Source: Bacteroidota bacterium (GTDB lineage: Bacteria > Bacteroidota > Bacteroidia > Bacteroidales > SZUA-534). Taken from it: DNA of 11,097 nucleotides. The stretch spans positions 1 to 11,097 of the forward strand of contig JAIFNJ010000217.1 of assembly GCA_020047835.1 (NCBI GenBank), read 5' to 3'. Shown piece by piece: positions 1 through 7,543 of this stretch (position 1 is the stretch's first letter; each line of letters opens with the position of its first letter). The notes under the pieces were generated by a model that searched no databases, was not told the origin of the DNA, and saw only the letters and a list, made by a program, of their open reading frames with translations. Made by a program: the position numbers and the translations under genes.

Positions 1-170
1 TTGAAATGAATGTTACCCGATTTTTTCGATTGGCCGCAGGAGCTTCGTACCGCTTTACTTCCGACACCGATATGGTTGTTACCGTTTTAAATGAAAGTTA
101 TACCGTTGTGGGTAAAAACGACTTAAATAATTACAATGTTTATTTGTCGTTTAAGTTTGGTAAGTTTTAG
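1..170 (+). CDS. C-terminal end of an outer-membrane beta-barrel-like protein (5' end outside window)
   Basis: Reading from position 3, an open frame of 55 codons runs to the TAG at 168-170; its start lies before the window. The peptide alternates polar and hydrophobic residues in short strand-like stretches (RFFRLAAGASYRFTS, then YNVYLSFKFGKF). It ends in phenylalanine, as outer-membrane beta-barrels recognised by the Bam machinery usually do. I recall similar ends, of the type ...LSFKFGKF, in uncharacterised Bacteroidota barrel proteins, so an outer-membrane location is inferred. The specific function cannot be told from this fragment. A strong terminator follows 58 bases after the stop, so this is the last gene of its transcript. 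Confidence 0.75.
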   Translation, partial: EMNVTRFFRLAAGASYRFTSDTDMVVTVLNESYTVVGKNDLNNYNVYLSFKFGKF

Positions 171-228
171 TTTACGCCTTGTTTGGTATATAAAAACCAA
201 ATAATGCAATCCCTCCAATAAATCGGAA

Positions 229-271
229 ACTGCACCAGGAATTGACACCATTCCGGTGCAGTTATTTTTTT
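229..271 (+). terminator. Intrinsic terminator after the barrel gene
   Basis: An 8-bp perfect stem (ACTGCACC at 229-236 with GGTGCAGT at 255-262) is extended inward by GGAA/TTCC after a one-base bulge. The tract TTATTTTTTT follows at 262-271. It reads as a rho-independent terminator for the plus-strand gene ending at 170. The right arm and T tract overlap the stop codon (262-264) of the convergent minus-strand gene. The minus-strand side lacks a good T tract, so bidirectional use is uncertain. Confidence 0.8.
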
Positions 272-840
272 CCCAATGGGAGCATCAATTTTAATTCTTC
301 CAAAATCAGAAACACTGCAGGACAAGTTTCTGAATTTTTTAAGGCAAGTGTTAAGTGTTTTATCATTTTGGGAGCATCGGTATGCGGATATTCACGACAA
401 GCTTTGGGTCGGTTTTCATACACAAGGCAATAATTATCGGAAGCCAAAAATGGGCATGGCATGGTTTTAAATACATAGTCATGATCTTCATCCAACTTAA
501 GGTACGTGTCAATAAAATCAGATTCCTTCATTCGTAGGGCTTTCGATATCCGCTCCCTGTCTTTACTAGTAATTCTTGGACCCAGCGATTTGCAACAATT
601 GGCACAATGAAGGCAATTGGTTTTTTTAAATACCTGAGAGTGCAGCTGGTGAAATAGTCCGTCGAGGTTTCGCGGATTTTTGTTTTTTAGTTTTAACAGA
701 TACTTCTTTGTTGAATCATGGTTTTTTTTTGCCTGTTGCAACAAATATTCAGGTTGATATATTTTATTTTCGGCCACAAGTACGATTGTAGATTTAGGAC
801 AAAAATAATTAATTGGCTTCAAAAGTGAAAATGGGTTCAT
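262..840 (-). CDS. YkgJ/UPF0153-family CxxCxxCC cysteine-cluster protein
   Basis: This 192-residue protein belongs to the zinc- or iron-chelating CxxCxxCC family (PF03692 type). The signature CLHCANCC lies at residues 76-83. It is followed by C129 (in CPF), C138, C148 (in RPKACREYPHTD) and C173, giving eight well-spaced cysteines, as expected for a metal or Fe-S site. The biochemical role of the family is not established; a soluble cytoplasmic protein is expected because there is no signal peptide or membrane helix. The start is doubtful. The ATG at 838-840 adds about 21 hydrophobic residues that family members, as I recall them, lack. A GTG at 775-777 (residue 22) would give 171 residues and follows a TAnnTTTG box at 800-807. 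The gene is divergent from trpS, with 41 bases between the starts if the ATG is used. Confidence 0.88.
   Translation of the reverse strand: MNPFSLLKPINYFCPKSTIVLVAENKIYQPEYLLQQAKKNHDSTKKYLLKLKNKNPRNLDGLFHQLHSQVFKKTNCLHCANCCKSLGPRITSKDRERISKALRMKESDFIDTYLKLDEDHDYVFKTMPCPFLASDNYCLVYENRPKACREYPHTDAPKMIKHLTLALKNSETCPAVFLILEELKLMLPLGKK
800..807 (-). promoter_or_regulatory. Candidate -7 box (TATTTTTG) for the CxxCxxCC gene
   Basis: The minus strand reads TATTTTTG here, a full match to the Bacteroidota -7 consensus TAnnTTTG. The -33 region about 20 bases upstream is only TTTT rather than TTTG. If used, transcription would start near 793, inside the longest open frame, and would favour the GTG start at 777. 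Such a match can arise by chance in AT-rich DNA. Confidence 0.35.
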
Positions 841-846
841 TTTTTA

Positions 847-854
847 TAGATTTG
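847..854 (+). promoter_or_regulatory. Candidate -7 box (TAGATTTG) of the trpS promoter
   Basis: TAGATTTG fully matches the Bacteroidota -7 consensus TAnnTTTG and lies 27 bases before the trpS ATG. Transcription would start near 861, leaving a leader of about 20 bases. No clear TTTG is present at -33. The expected upstream element would overlap the 5' end of the divergent CxxCxxCC gene. Confidence 0.5.
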
Positions 855-881
855 CAGCACATAAACTGAAAAATAGTTAGT

Positions 882-1871
882 ATGGAAACTGTGGTAAGTG
901 GGATAAGGCCAACGGGAAACCTTCATTTGGGAAATTATTTTGGTGCCGTCAAGAATTTTATTAAAATGCAGCAAGAGCATAATTGCTATTTTTTTATAGC
1001 CGATTATCATTCGTTAACCACTCACCCAACTCCGGCCGATTTGCATGGAAGCGTTAAGCAGGTTTTGGCTGAATATTTAGCTGCCGGACTCGATCCGGAG
1101 AAAAGCACCCTATTCATACAGAGCGATTTACCGGAAGTATCGGAACTATACTTGCTTTTGAATATGAACGCTTATGTGGGTGAATTGGAACGCACTACTT
1201 CTTTTAAAGATAAAGTGCGTGCGCAACCCGATAATGTGAATGCAGGGTTACTTACTTACCCGGTATTAATGGCAGCTGATATCATCCTTCATAAAGCATC
1301 AAAAGTTCCAGTAGGTAAAGATCAGGAGCAAAACTTGGAGATGGCCCGTAAATTTGCCCGCAGGTTCAATCACATGTATAATCAAGAGTATTTTCCTGAA
1401 CCGGTACCTTTTAATTTTGGAGAGCAATTAATTAAGATACCTGGATTGGATGGTTCCGGAAAAATGGGAAAATCAGAAGGCAACGGTATTTTTTTATATG
1501 AAGAGGCCGATAGCATCCGCAAAAAAGTAATGCGTGCTGTAACCGATTCCGGCCCAACCGCAATGAATCAAGAGGTTTCGGAGCCAATTCAAAATTTATT
1601 TGCTATCATGAAGCAGGTTTCAACACCGGATACGCTCTTATATTTTACTGAAAAATATGCATCGTGCGAAATTCGATACGGCGATTTAAAAAAACAATTG
1701 GCTGAAGATATTGTGAATTTTACAGCACCGATACGTGAAAAAATTATTGCTATAAAATCCGATGAAGCATATCTTTCAAAAGTAGCCCGCATGGGAGCCA
1801 TTAAAGCCCGAGAAAGCGCGCAAAAAACCATTAAGGATGTGCGCGAGATTATTGGATTCAAAGCATTTTAA
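882..1871 (+). CDS. trpS: Tryptophanyl-tRNA synthetase
   Basis: The product charges tRNA-Trp with tryptophan, using ATP, in the cytoplasm; it is a class Ic aminoacyl-tRNA synthetase that works as a homodimer. At 329 residues it has the usual bacterial TrpRS length. The start region SGIRPTGNLHLGNYFGA contains the HIGH-type signature HLGN (residues 15-18). The ATP-loop KMSKS-type motif is KMGKS (194-198) within GLDGSGKMGKSEGN. The tryptophan-pocket segment LTYPVLMAADIILH (124-137, with D133) and VPVGKDQEQNLEMAR (142-156) are also typical. The ATG start gives exactly the family N-terminus (METVVSGIRPTG). The gene is monocistronic: it has its own upstream -7 box and a strong terminator 20 bases after the stop. 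No T-box or leader peptide is visible in the short upstream gap. Confidence 0.98.
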   Translation: METVVSGIRPTGNLHLGNYFGAVKNFIKMQQEHNCYFFIADYHSLTTHPTPADLHGSVKQVLAEYLAAGLDPEKSTLFIQSDLPEVSELYLLLNMNAYVGELERTTSFKDKVRAQPDNVNAGLLTYPVLMAADIILHKASKVPVGKDQEQNLEMARKFARRFNHMYNQEYFPEPVPFNFGEQLIKIPGLDGSGKMGKSEGNGIFLYEEADSIRKKVMRAVTDSGPTAMNQEVSEPIQNLFAIMKQVSTPDTLLYFTEKYASCEIRYGDLKKQLAEDIVNFTAPIREKIIAIKSDEAYLSKVARMGAIKARESAQKTIKDVREIIGFKAF

Positions 1872-1890
1872 GAATTCAAAAAATAGTTAA

Positions 1891-1920
1891 GGTCGGTAGG
1901 TTACCGGCCTTTTTTGTTTT
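1891..1920 (+). terminator. Intrinsic terminator of trpS
   Basis: GGTCGGTA (1891-1898) pairs with TACCGGCC (1902-1909) over 8 bp with one G-T wobble and a 3-base loop. TTTTTTGTTTT follows directly. It lies 20 bases after the trpS stop and separates trpS from the receptor genes. Confidence 0.88.
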
Positions 1921-2170
1921 TGCAATATCTATTGGCGGGTTTGTTTTAACTATTTTCTTTCATTTTTTTACGGCTTTTACAAAAATAAACTGCATTTTTA
2001 TGTCAACTGTTTATTACATTTGGGAAAGTTTTATTAAAAATTAACCCTGTTTGCTTAATCTAAGATGTGAATTTTTAGTTTCAGCGTTTTATAGCAAAAT
2101 AATAAAAAGACCGGAATTTTTCCATTTTGGAGAATACGTTAATTGATGGTAACTTAAAAAGCAGAAAAGT
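1921..2170. other. AT-rich non-coding gap before the receptor genes
   Basis: About 250 bases without a credible gene. The only signal I can pick out is a TAnnTTTG match at 2015-2022. I see no tRNA, no repeat and no strong hairpin. If transcription starts near 2030, the first receptor has a leader of about 140 bases, long enough to hold regulatory RNA structure, but I cannot point to a specific one. Confidence 0.5.
2015..2022 (+). promoter_or_regulatory. Candidate -7 box (TACATTTG) for the receptor genes
   Basis: TACATTTG is a full match to TAnnTTTG, 148 bases before the receptor ATG. The -33 region is poor: no TTTG at the expected 19-23 base spacing. It is the best promoter-like site in the gap between the trpS terminator and the receptor gene. 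Confidence 0.4.
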
Positions 2171-4936
2171 ATGAAAATAAGGCTATGGCTGAGCATAAGG
2201 GTATTACTCCTAGTTGTTGTATCAACAGGGGTTATTTTTTATACCACACTACTAATTATTGGCCAAAATTTTAAGAAAAATGCTTTTAAAGAAACCATGC
2301 AGGTGAATGATAACAATGTAAGCAAATACAGCTCCATCATTAAAACTGCTCTTGAAAAAGACTTTAATTTAATCAGAGCTTACGGTCAAATAGCCGAAAG
2401 TAAAGGAGTGGAAAACTTTGACAAAAACAGATCGTTTTGTAATGAAATACTTACGAGTTTAGCTACTAAAAATCCAAAATTTACTGCGGTATGGGACACT
2501 TGGGAAATGCGTTTTACCAATGAAAAATGGAATAAAGCACACGGGCGTATTTCCCGGTCGTTTTATCGGGCCGCCGATGGACAAATTAACATTAAAATAG
2601 ATTCGTTGGATATTGAAGGAGATAACCTTGAAAGCATGTATTACATGTATAAACTGGTTCCTGAAGAGGCCATTACGGATCCTTACACATATTCCTACAC
2701 AGGTGAAAAAAAGGATGAAATACTCGAATCGAGCATTGTGGTTCCATTAATGATAAATAATGAATTTGCCGGTTTGGCCGGTATCGACTTATCACTGGAA
2801 CATTTTCAAAAAATGATTGATACCTTGAATCGGGAACAGGACTTTCGGGTAGCACTTTTTTCGTTTAATGGCGATATCATCGCTCATTCGAATAAAAACC
2901 TTATTGGAAAAAACATTGTGGTGGCCGATACTTTTTTAACCAGTCGATACAGCATGCTCGACAGGATTCAATCAGGCGAAGCTTCGCACTTCATAATAAA
3001 GGATGCTTTTGGAAATGATAGTTCCTACTTTACGCTTGCTTCATTCACTATTGGTAAAACAAATACCCCTTGGGCAATGCTCATTGAAGCTCCGCTTCAA
3101 AAAATTGAGGCGCAAGTTGACGCAGTAAAATCAACCTTAAATACAGTAGTATTTATTGGGTTAATTATTTTATTTATAATTACCCTATCCTTTACCATGT
3201 TTCTGGTTCTGCCGCTTATAAAAACAAAAAGAATTCTCAAAAAATTAGCTGATGGCAATGTGGAGGATATTCAAAAATTGAACATCAATTCTGAAGATGA
3301 AATAGGCGATATGGCCAATTCAGTTAATACCGTGATTGATGGAATGAACCGGGTAACCCTTTTTGCTGAAAACATTGGAGAAGGAAACTATAATTTTGAG
3401 TTTACTCAACTCAGCAAAAAAGATATGTTAGGCAATGCTATTATTGAAATGAGTAATAGCTTAAAAAAAGCAAAAGAGGAAGAAAGCCAGCGAATTGAAG
3501 AAGAAAGGCAGCTTGAATGGGCTTCGCAAGGAATTAATGTATTCAATAAAATACTACGCATCGACAATCAGAATCTGGAATTGCTTACCTATGAAATAAT
3601 TAAAACTCTGGTTGTTTATCTTGAAACACACATGGGCGGTATTTATCTTAAAAACAGTTTGGATGAAAAAGAACTGGAACTAATTTCATTTATTGGGTTT
3701 AGTAAAGAAAAATATGAGCAGCATTATGTTAGAATTGGCGAAGGAGAGGTTGGCCGCTGTGCTTTGGAAATGGAAACCATTTTTATGAATGATATACCCA
3801 AAGTATTTACCTTAGTTACTAGTGGCTTAGGACGATCAATCCCATCTTCGGTGCTTTTAGTTCCTTTAATCAGTAATCGGGAATTGGTGGGGGTATTGGA
3901 ATTGGAGTCGTTAAAAGAAATTAAGAGATACCAAATCAATTTTGTAGAGCGACTGGCTGAAAATATAGCCTCTACAGTTTCTGCTGTAAAAAACAATGTG
4001 CGGACCGTGCAATTGCTCGATCAGGCTCAAAAGCAAGCAGAGGAATTGGAGCAGCAGGAAGAAGAAATCCGCCAAACCATGGAGGAAATGCAAGCCACCC
4101 AGGAAGAAGCGCACAAGCGGGAAGAAGAATTATCAGCGTTAATTAAAGGTTATAGCGCTATGATGCCTATAATTGAATACGATTTAAAAGGACGCATCAT
4201 TGAGGTAAATGAAAATTACCTTAAAATTTATAAAGCAAGAAAAGCACAACTACTTGGCAAACAGCATAAGGCCGACTTGTTCATGAACGAATCGGAATTG
4301 CAAAAACATCAGGAGTTTTGGGAAAAGCTTACCGAGGGTAAAGATCAGGAATTAGTAGAATACGTTAAATCGGGTAAAGAAGACTATTGGCTTATTGAGA
4401 AATACATTCCAATTAAGGACAAATACGGATTGGTACATAAGATCCTTTGCATTGGTATTGATATTACCGAACTTAAAAAGACGGAAAGTAAAATAAAACA
4501 AATACAAGAAGGTACGTTAAATCTGAAAACGGGTGAGAAAATGGAACCCAAAGCAAAAGTAGCTCCTATAATTGACTTAAATCAAGAGCTTACCATTGTT
4601 GATTTAACGTATTTGAAAATGGTATATAAAAAGGATTCACACAAGATTTATAATATATTAAAACTTTATTACGATACCTTACCCGCCCAAGTAGATGAAG
4701 TAAATAAACTGGCAAAAGATAGAGAATACGCAAAATTGAAATCGCGCATTAATAGCTTGAAAACAAAAATGAGTTATCTCGGATTAAAACAAATTTACAA
4801 CAGTTTGGGGACTATTGAAAAACACATTGTAGAGCAAAAGAATTTAACCGAAATTAATGCCATGCTAAAGACTATATCGAATTATTGGTCGATTGCACAA
4901 CAGGAACTTAAAAAAATATTGCGGTTACCAAGCTAA
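2171..4936 (+). CDS. Membrane receptor: double Cache, HAMP, GAF, PAS and degenerate Hpt-like C-terminus
   Basis: A 921-residue inner-membrane sensory protein. Visible order: transmembrane helix 8-30; periplasmic Cache-like sensor about 33-312, with the second half recognisable from AITDPYTYSY, SSIVVPLM and GLAGIDLSLEHF; transmembrane helix 325-348; HAMP about 349-400 with SEDEIGDM; a second HAMP-like segment about 398-435 (ENIGEGNYNFEF, KKDMLGNAI); GAF about 450-608; charged coiled coil 611-660 with EEMQATQEE; PAS about 661-770; Hpt-like helices about 808-905. The Hpt core reads INSLKTKMSYLG, where families normally have A-H-S-L-K; the phosphoacceptor histidine is N861. No kinase, methyl-accepting, GGDEF, EAL or PP2C domain is present. 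It probably senses a small extracytoplasmic ligand and relays to separate partners (inference). A diverged paralog follows after 124 bases. The ATG at 2171 directly precedes the first membrane helix. Confidence 0.88.
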   Translation: MKIRLWLSIRVLLLVVVSTGVIFYTTLLIIGQNFKKNAFKETMQVNDNNVSKYSSIIKTALEKDFNLIRAYGQIAESKGVENFDKNRSFCNEILTSLATKNPKFTAVWDTWEMRFTNEKWNKAHGRISRSFYRAADGQINIKIDSLDIEGDNLESMYYMYKLVPEEAITDPYTYSYTGEKKDEILESSIVVPLMINNEFAGLAGIDLSLEHFQKMIDTLNREQDFRVALFSFNGDIIAHSNKNLIGKNIVVADTFLTSRYSMLDRIQSGEASHFIIKDAFGNDSSYFTLASFTIGKTNTPWAMLIEAPLQKIEAQVDAVKSTLNTVVFIGLIILFIITLSFTMFLVLPLIKTKRILKKLADGNVEDIQKLNINSEDEIGDMANSVNTVIDGMNRVTLFAENIGEGNYNFEFTQLSKKDMLGNAIIEMSNSLKKAKEEESQRIEEERQLEWASQGINVFNKILRIDNQNLELLTYEIIKTLVVYLETHMGGIYLKNSLDEKELELISFIGFSKEKYEQHYVRIGEGEVGRCALEMETIFMNDIPKVFTLVTSGLGRSIPSSVLLVPLISNRELVGVLELESLKEIKRYQINFVERLAENIASTVSAVKNNVRTVQLLDQAQKQAEELEQQEEEIRQTMEEMQATQEEAHKREEELSALIKGYSAMMPIIEYDLKGRIIEVNENYLKIYKARKAQLLGKQHKADLFMNESELQKHQEFWEKLTEGKDQELVEYVKSGKEDYWLIEKYIPIKDKYGLVHKILCIGIDITELKKTESKIKQIQEGTLNLKTGEKMEPKAKVAPIIDLNQELTIVDLTYLKMVYKKDSHKIYNILKLYYDTLPAQVDEVNKLAKDREYAKLKSRINSLKTKMSYLGLKQIYNSLGTIEKHIVEQKNLTEINAMLKTISNYWSIAQQELKKILRLPS

Positions 4937-5060
4937 TACATTGTATGGCAAATAAGAGGCAATTGATAGAAGCATTTTATTAAATTAATATAGAAATAGG
5001 ATCTTACCATTAAAAAGTTGTTTAAGAGGTAACGAACCATTTGAAATAAACTATTGACCA

Positions 5061-7451
5061 ATGAAAAGGAAGCTTAAGATTAATGGGAAAATGTTATTAT
5101 TTGTGCTTGGAACCACTATTCTGGTTTTTGTGGCTGCAATGGTTTATATATCGCTGACACTGCGTAATTTTTCAACAGAAAATTCACAAAGAATATTACA
5201 GGCAAAAACAATTGAAATAGCAAACCAAACGGAACAAAAGCTTGCTTCCTATTTGAATGTGGCTCAAGTATTAGCCGATGCCTTTTCGCAGTACGATAAA
5301 ATTCCTGAATTGGATCGCAGAGCTATCTTGTCGAAAATGCTAGAAGATATATTAAAAAAGAACGATGACTTTTTATCGGTTTGGGCTATTTGTGAGGCAA
5401 ACAGTATCGATAATTTGGACTCAAAATACAGTAACCAAACCGGAAGTACAATTCTTGGTAATTTTCGTTACGTTTATTATAGGGAGAATGGGGAAGTTCG
5501 GTTAAGCAATTATATAGAGCAAAATCCACTAGAGGTTTTTAATGGCAAAGTATATAAGCGGGTTAAAAACGATCCGGTTTTTACCATAGTGGAGCCTTAT
5601 TATTACTCCTATAATAACAATAAAGATTCCATTCTGCAAACCAATTTAGTTTTTCCTATCATTAAAGAGAACCGCTTTATTGGGGTGGTTGGTATTGATG
5701 CCCCAATGTCGAAAATGCAGAAACTATTTTCACAAATGAAGCCTATGGACGAAGGCCGGGTTTACATTCTTACCCATGAAGGGAATTTTCTGGCCCATCC
5801 GGATTCCCTGTTTTTAGGACTTTCTTTTTCAGCGTATGCCCCTGATATTGAGACCAAATTTAATGTGTCAGAATCTGTTTTAGAAGGCAAAAACATCCAT
5901 TTTATTGCCGATGAACCTCAAACGGGGAGTAAGAGTATGTTTTATCTAAAACCACTTTATATTGGACATAGTAAAACTCCTTGGTCATTCGGCATATCGG
6001 TTCCTTTAACCAAATTGTATGAGGGAACAAACCGTACCTTTGCATTTGCTTTATTTATTGGCCTTATAGGGTTAATTATTATTTCTTTAATAATTTTGGG
6101 AATTGCTAATTCCATTTCAAAACCCTTGCTAAAAGCCACCCGTCAATTACAACTCATTGCAAAAGGTGAAATTCAGAATATTGAGGAGGTGGTCACATCT
6201 CCTATAAAAGACGAAATCAGCGACATGACTGAAGCCATGTATGTTTTAACCGATGGACTTAAGGCAGCTACTTATTTTGCTCAGGAAATTGGTAAAGGAC
6301 GTCTCGATGTACATTACAAGTTGTTGAGCGAGAGCGATATGCTTGGTAAATCGCTGTTGACCATGCAGGAACGACTTATTAATGCACATACTGAGGAAGA
6401 AAAAAAGAGGATTGAAGATGAGAAGCGAAATTGGGTAACGCATGGGTTGGCTAGTTTTGGTGAAATTATTCGGCAGCATAACGACGACATGAGCAAATTC
6501 ACCTTTAATGTTACAAAAAACCTAATTGAATACCTTAATGCGGCTCAAGGAGCCATGTACATTAGCCAGCAAATTGGCAACGAATTTAGTGAGCAGGTTG
6601 AATTTGAATTAATGACGGCTATTGCTTATGGCAAACAAGTAATGTTAAATAAAACTGTTATTACCGGACAGGAACTGTTAGGCCGGGCTGTTGAGGAAAA
6701 TAAAACAATTTTACTGGAGGATATTCCGGCCAGTTATGTAATGCTTTCGCCGGGAATGCAAGAAAAGGAAAGGCCACGGAACTTGGTAATTATACCAATA
6801 AGTATAAATGAAGTACCATTAGGTATTTTTGAGTTATTGTCCTATCAACGGTTTGAACCCCATCAAATTGAATTTATTGAGAAGCTGAGCGAAAACATTG
6901 CTTCGGTTATTTCCAGTGTTAAAACAACGGTACGCACCACAAAATTGTTAGAACAGTCGCAGGAGCAGGCCGATATTCTGGCACAACATGAGGAGGAAAT
7001 GAGGCAAAATCTGGAAGAAATGCAGGCTACCCAGGAGGAGTCAGCAAAAAGAGAAGAAAGCCTAAATTCATACATTAAAGGAGTGAAGTCGAATATTATG
7101 CTGGCTGAACTTGATATGGACGGAAGGATTATTGACTTAAGTATTCCTATGAGCTCGTTGTATGGAGCCAATCTTGAAAATTTACGCGGCAAATATTTCG
7201 ATGCGGTTATTACGCAAGATAATGATGCGCGAAAGGATTTTACCGAGTTTTGGGCAAAAATGGTGCAAAATGGATACGGCAAACGGAAACAATTTATCAA
7301 TTTACGAAATAAAGAAGCATGGATAGTTGAGACTTACAAAGTAATTCAGCGCGACCGAATGCAACCGGTAGTTATTCTAATGGCCGTTGATCGTACTAAG
7401 GAAAAAGAAATGGAAGAACAACTTGCCACTGAAATGCGCGCAGTAAAATAG
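5061..7451 (+). CDS. Membrane receptor paralog: double Cache, HAMP, GAF and PAS, no output domain
   Basis: A 796-residue inner-membrane protein with the same order as its upstream neighbour, but ending just after the PAS domain. Visible order: transmembrane helix about 11-33; periplasmic Cache-like domain about 36-320 (VEPYYYSY, QTNLVFPIIKENRFIGVVGID); transmembrane helix 327-350; HAMP about 351-403 (SISKPLLKAT, KDEISDM); second HAMP-like segment 404-441 (QEIGKGRLDVHY, ESDMLGKSL); GAF about 458-622; coiled coil 625-672 (EEEMRQNLEEMQATQEE); PAS about 673-782. The periplasmic parts of the two proteins differ much more than the cytoplasmic modules, suggesting different ligands feeding similar relays (inference). 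There is no kinase, Hpt or other enzymatic domain. No terminator separates the two genes and no good TAnnTTTG lies in the 124-base gap, so cotranscription is likely. Confidence 0.88.
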   Translation: MKRKLKINGKMLLFVLGTTILVFVAAMVYISLTLRNFSTENSQRILQAKTIEIANQTEQKLASYLNVAQVLADAFSQYDKIPELDRRAILSKMLEDILKKNDDFLSVWAICEANSIDNLDSKYSNQTGSTILGNFRYVYYRENGEVRLSNYIEQNPLEVFNGKVYKRVKNDPVFTIVEPYYYSYNNNKDSILQTNLVFPIIKENRFIGVVGIDAPMSKMQKLFSQMKPMDEGRVYILTHEGNFLAHPDSLFLGLSFSAYAPDIETKFNVSESVLEGKNIHFIADEPQTGSKSMFYLKPLYIGHSKTPWSFGISVPLTKLYEGTNRTFAFALFIGLIGLIIISLIILGIANSISKPLLKATRQLQLIAKGEIQNIEEVVTSPIKDEISDMTEAMYVLTDGLKAATYFAQEIGKGRLDVHYKLLSESDMLGKSLLTMQERLINAHTEEEKKRIEDEKRNWVTHGLASFGEIIRQHNDDMSKFTFNVTKNLIEYLNAAQGAMYISQQIGNEFSEQVEFELMTAIAYGKQVMLNKTVITGQELLGRAVEENKTILLEDIPASYVMLSPGMQEKERPRNLVIIPISINEVPLGIFELLSYQRFEPHQIEFIEKLSENIASVISSVKTTVRTTKLLEQSQEQADILAQHEEEMRQNLEEMQATQEESAKREESLNSYIKGVKSNIMLAELDMDGRIIDLSIPMSSLYGANLENLRGKYFDAVITQDNDARKDFTEFWAKMVQNGYGKRKQFINLRNKEAWIVETYKVIQRDRMQPVVILMAVDRTKEKEMEEQLATEMRAVK

Positions 7452-7543
7452 AACTTTCAAGTTAACCTGAATTATGGTTTGGAAGGTTGAACAGTTTAGA
7501 AATGTTTCGCTTTAGATTTTCAACTATTATGACAGCATTAGCT

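Noticed and set aside
242..537. Three small plus-strand open frames opposite the CxxCxxCC gene
   Set aside because: They overlap each other and the minus-strand gene, whose eight conserved cysteines fix the coding frame.
4001..4150. Glutamate/glutamine-rich coiled coil as a methyl-accepting chemotaxis signalling domain
   Set aside because: The hairpin tip typical of chemoreceptors (E-A-A-R-A-G-E type motif) is absent and the helix is far too short; it reads as a GAF-PAS linker.
5031..5043. Promoter for the second receptor near ACCATTTG
   Set aside because: The TA of the -7 box is missing and the nearest TTG upstream is only 15 bases away, so read-through from the first receptor is more likely.
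6863..7300. A 145-codon open frame on the minus strand opposite the second receptor
   Set aside because: It lies antisense to the GAF-coiled-coil-PAS region, and its serine/cysteine-rich product is what the complement of glutamate- and lysine-rich coding gives. No family resemblance.
2171..7451. Either receptor as a histidine kinase
   Set aside because: No H-box after the HAMP or PAS domain and no N, G1 or G2 ATP-binding motifs are visible; the proteins end after PAS or the Hpt-like segment.
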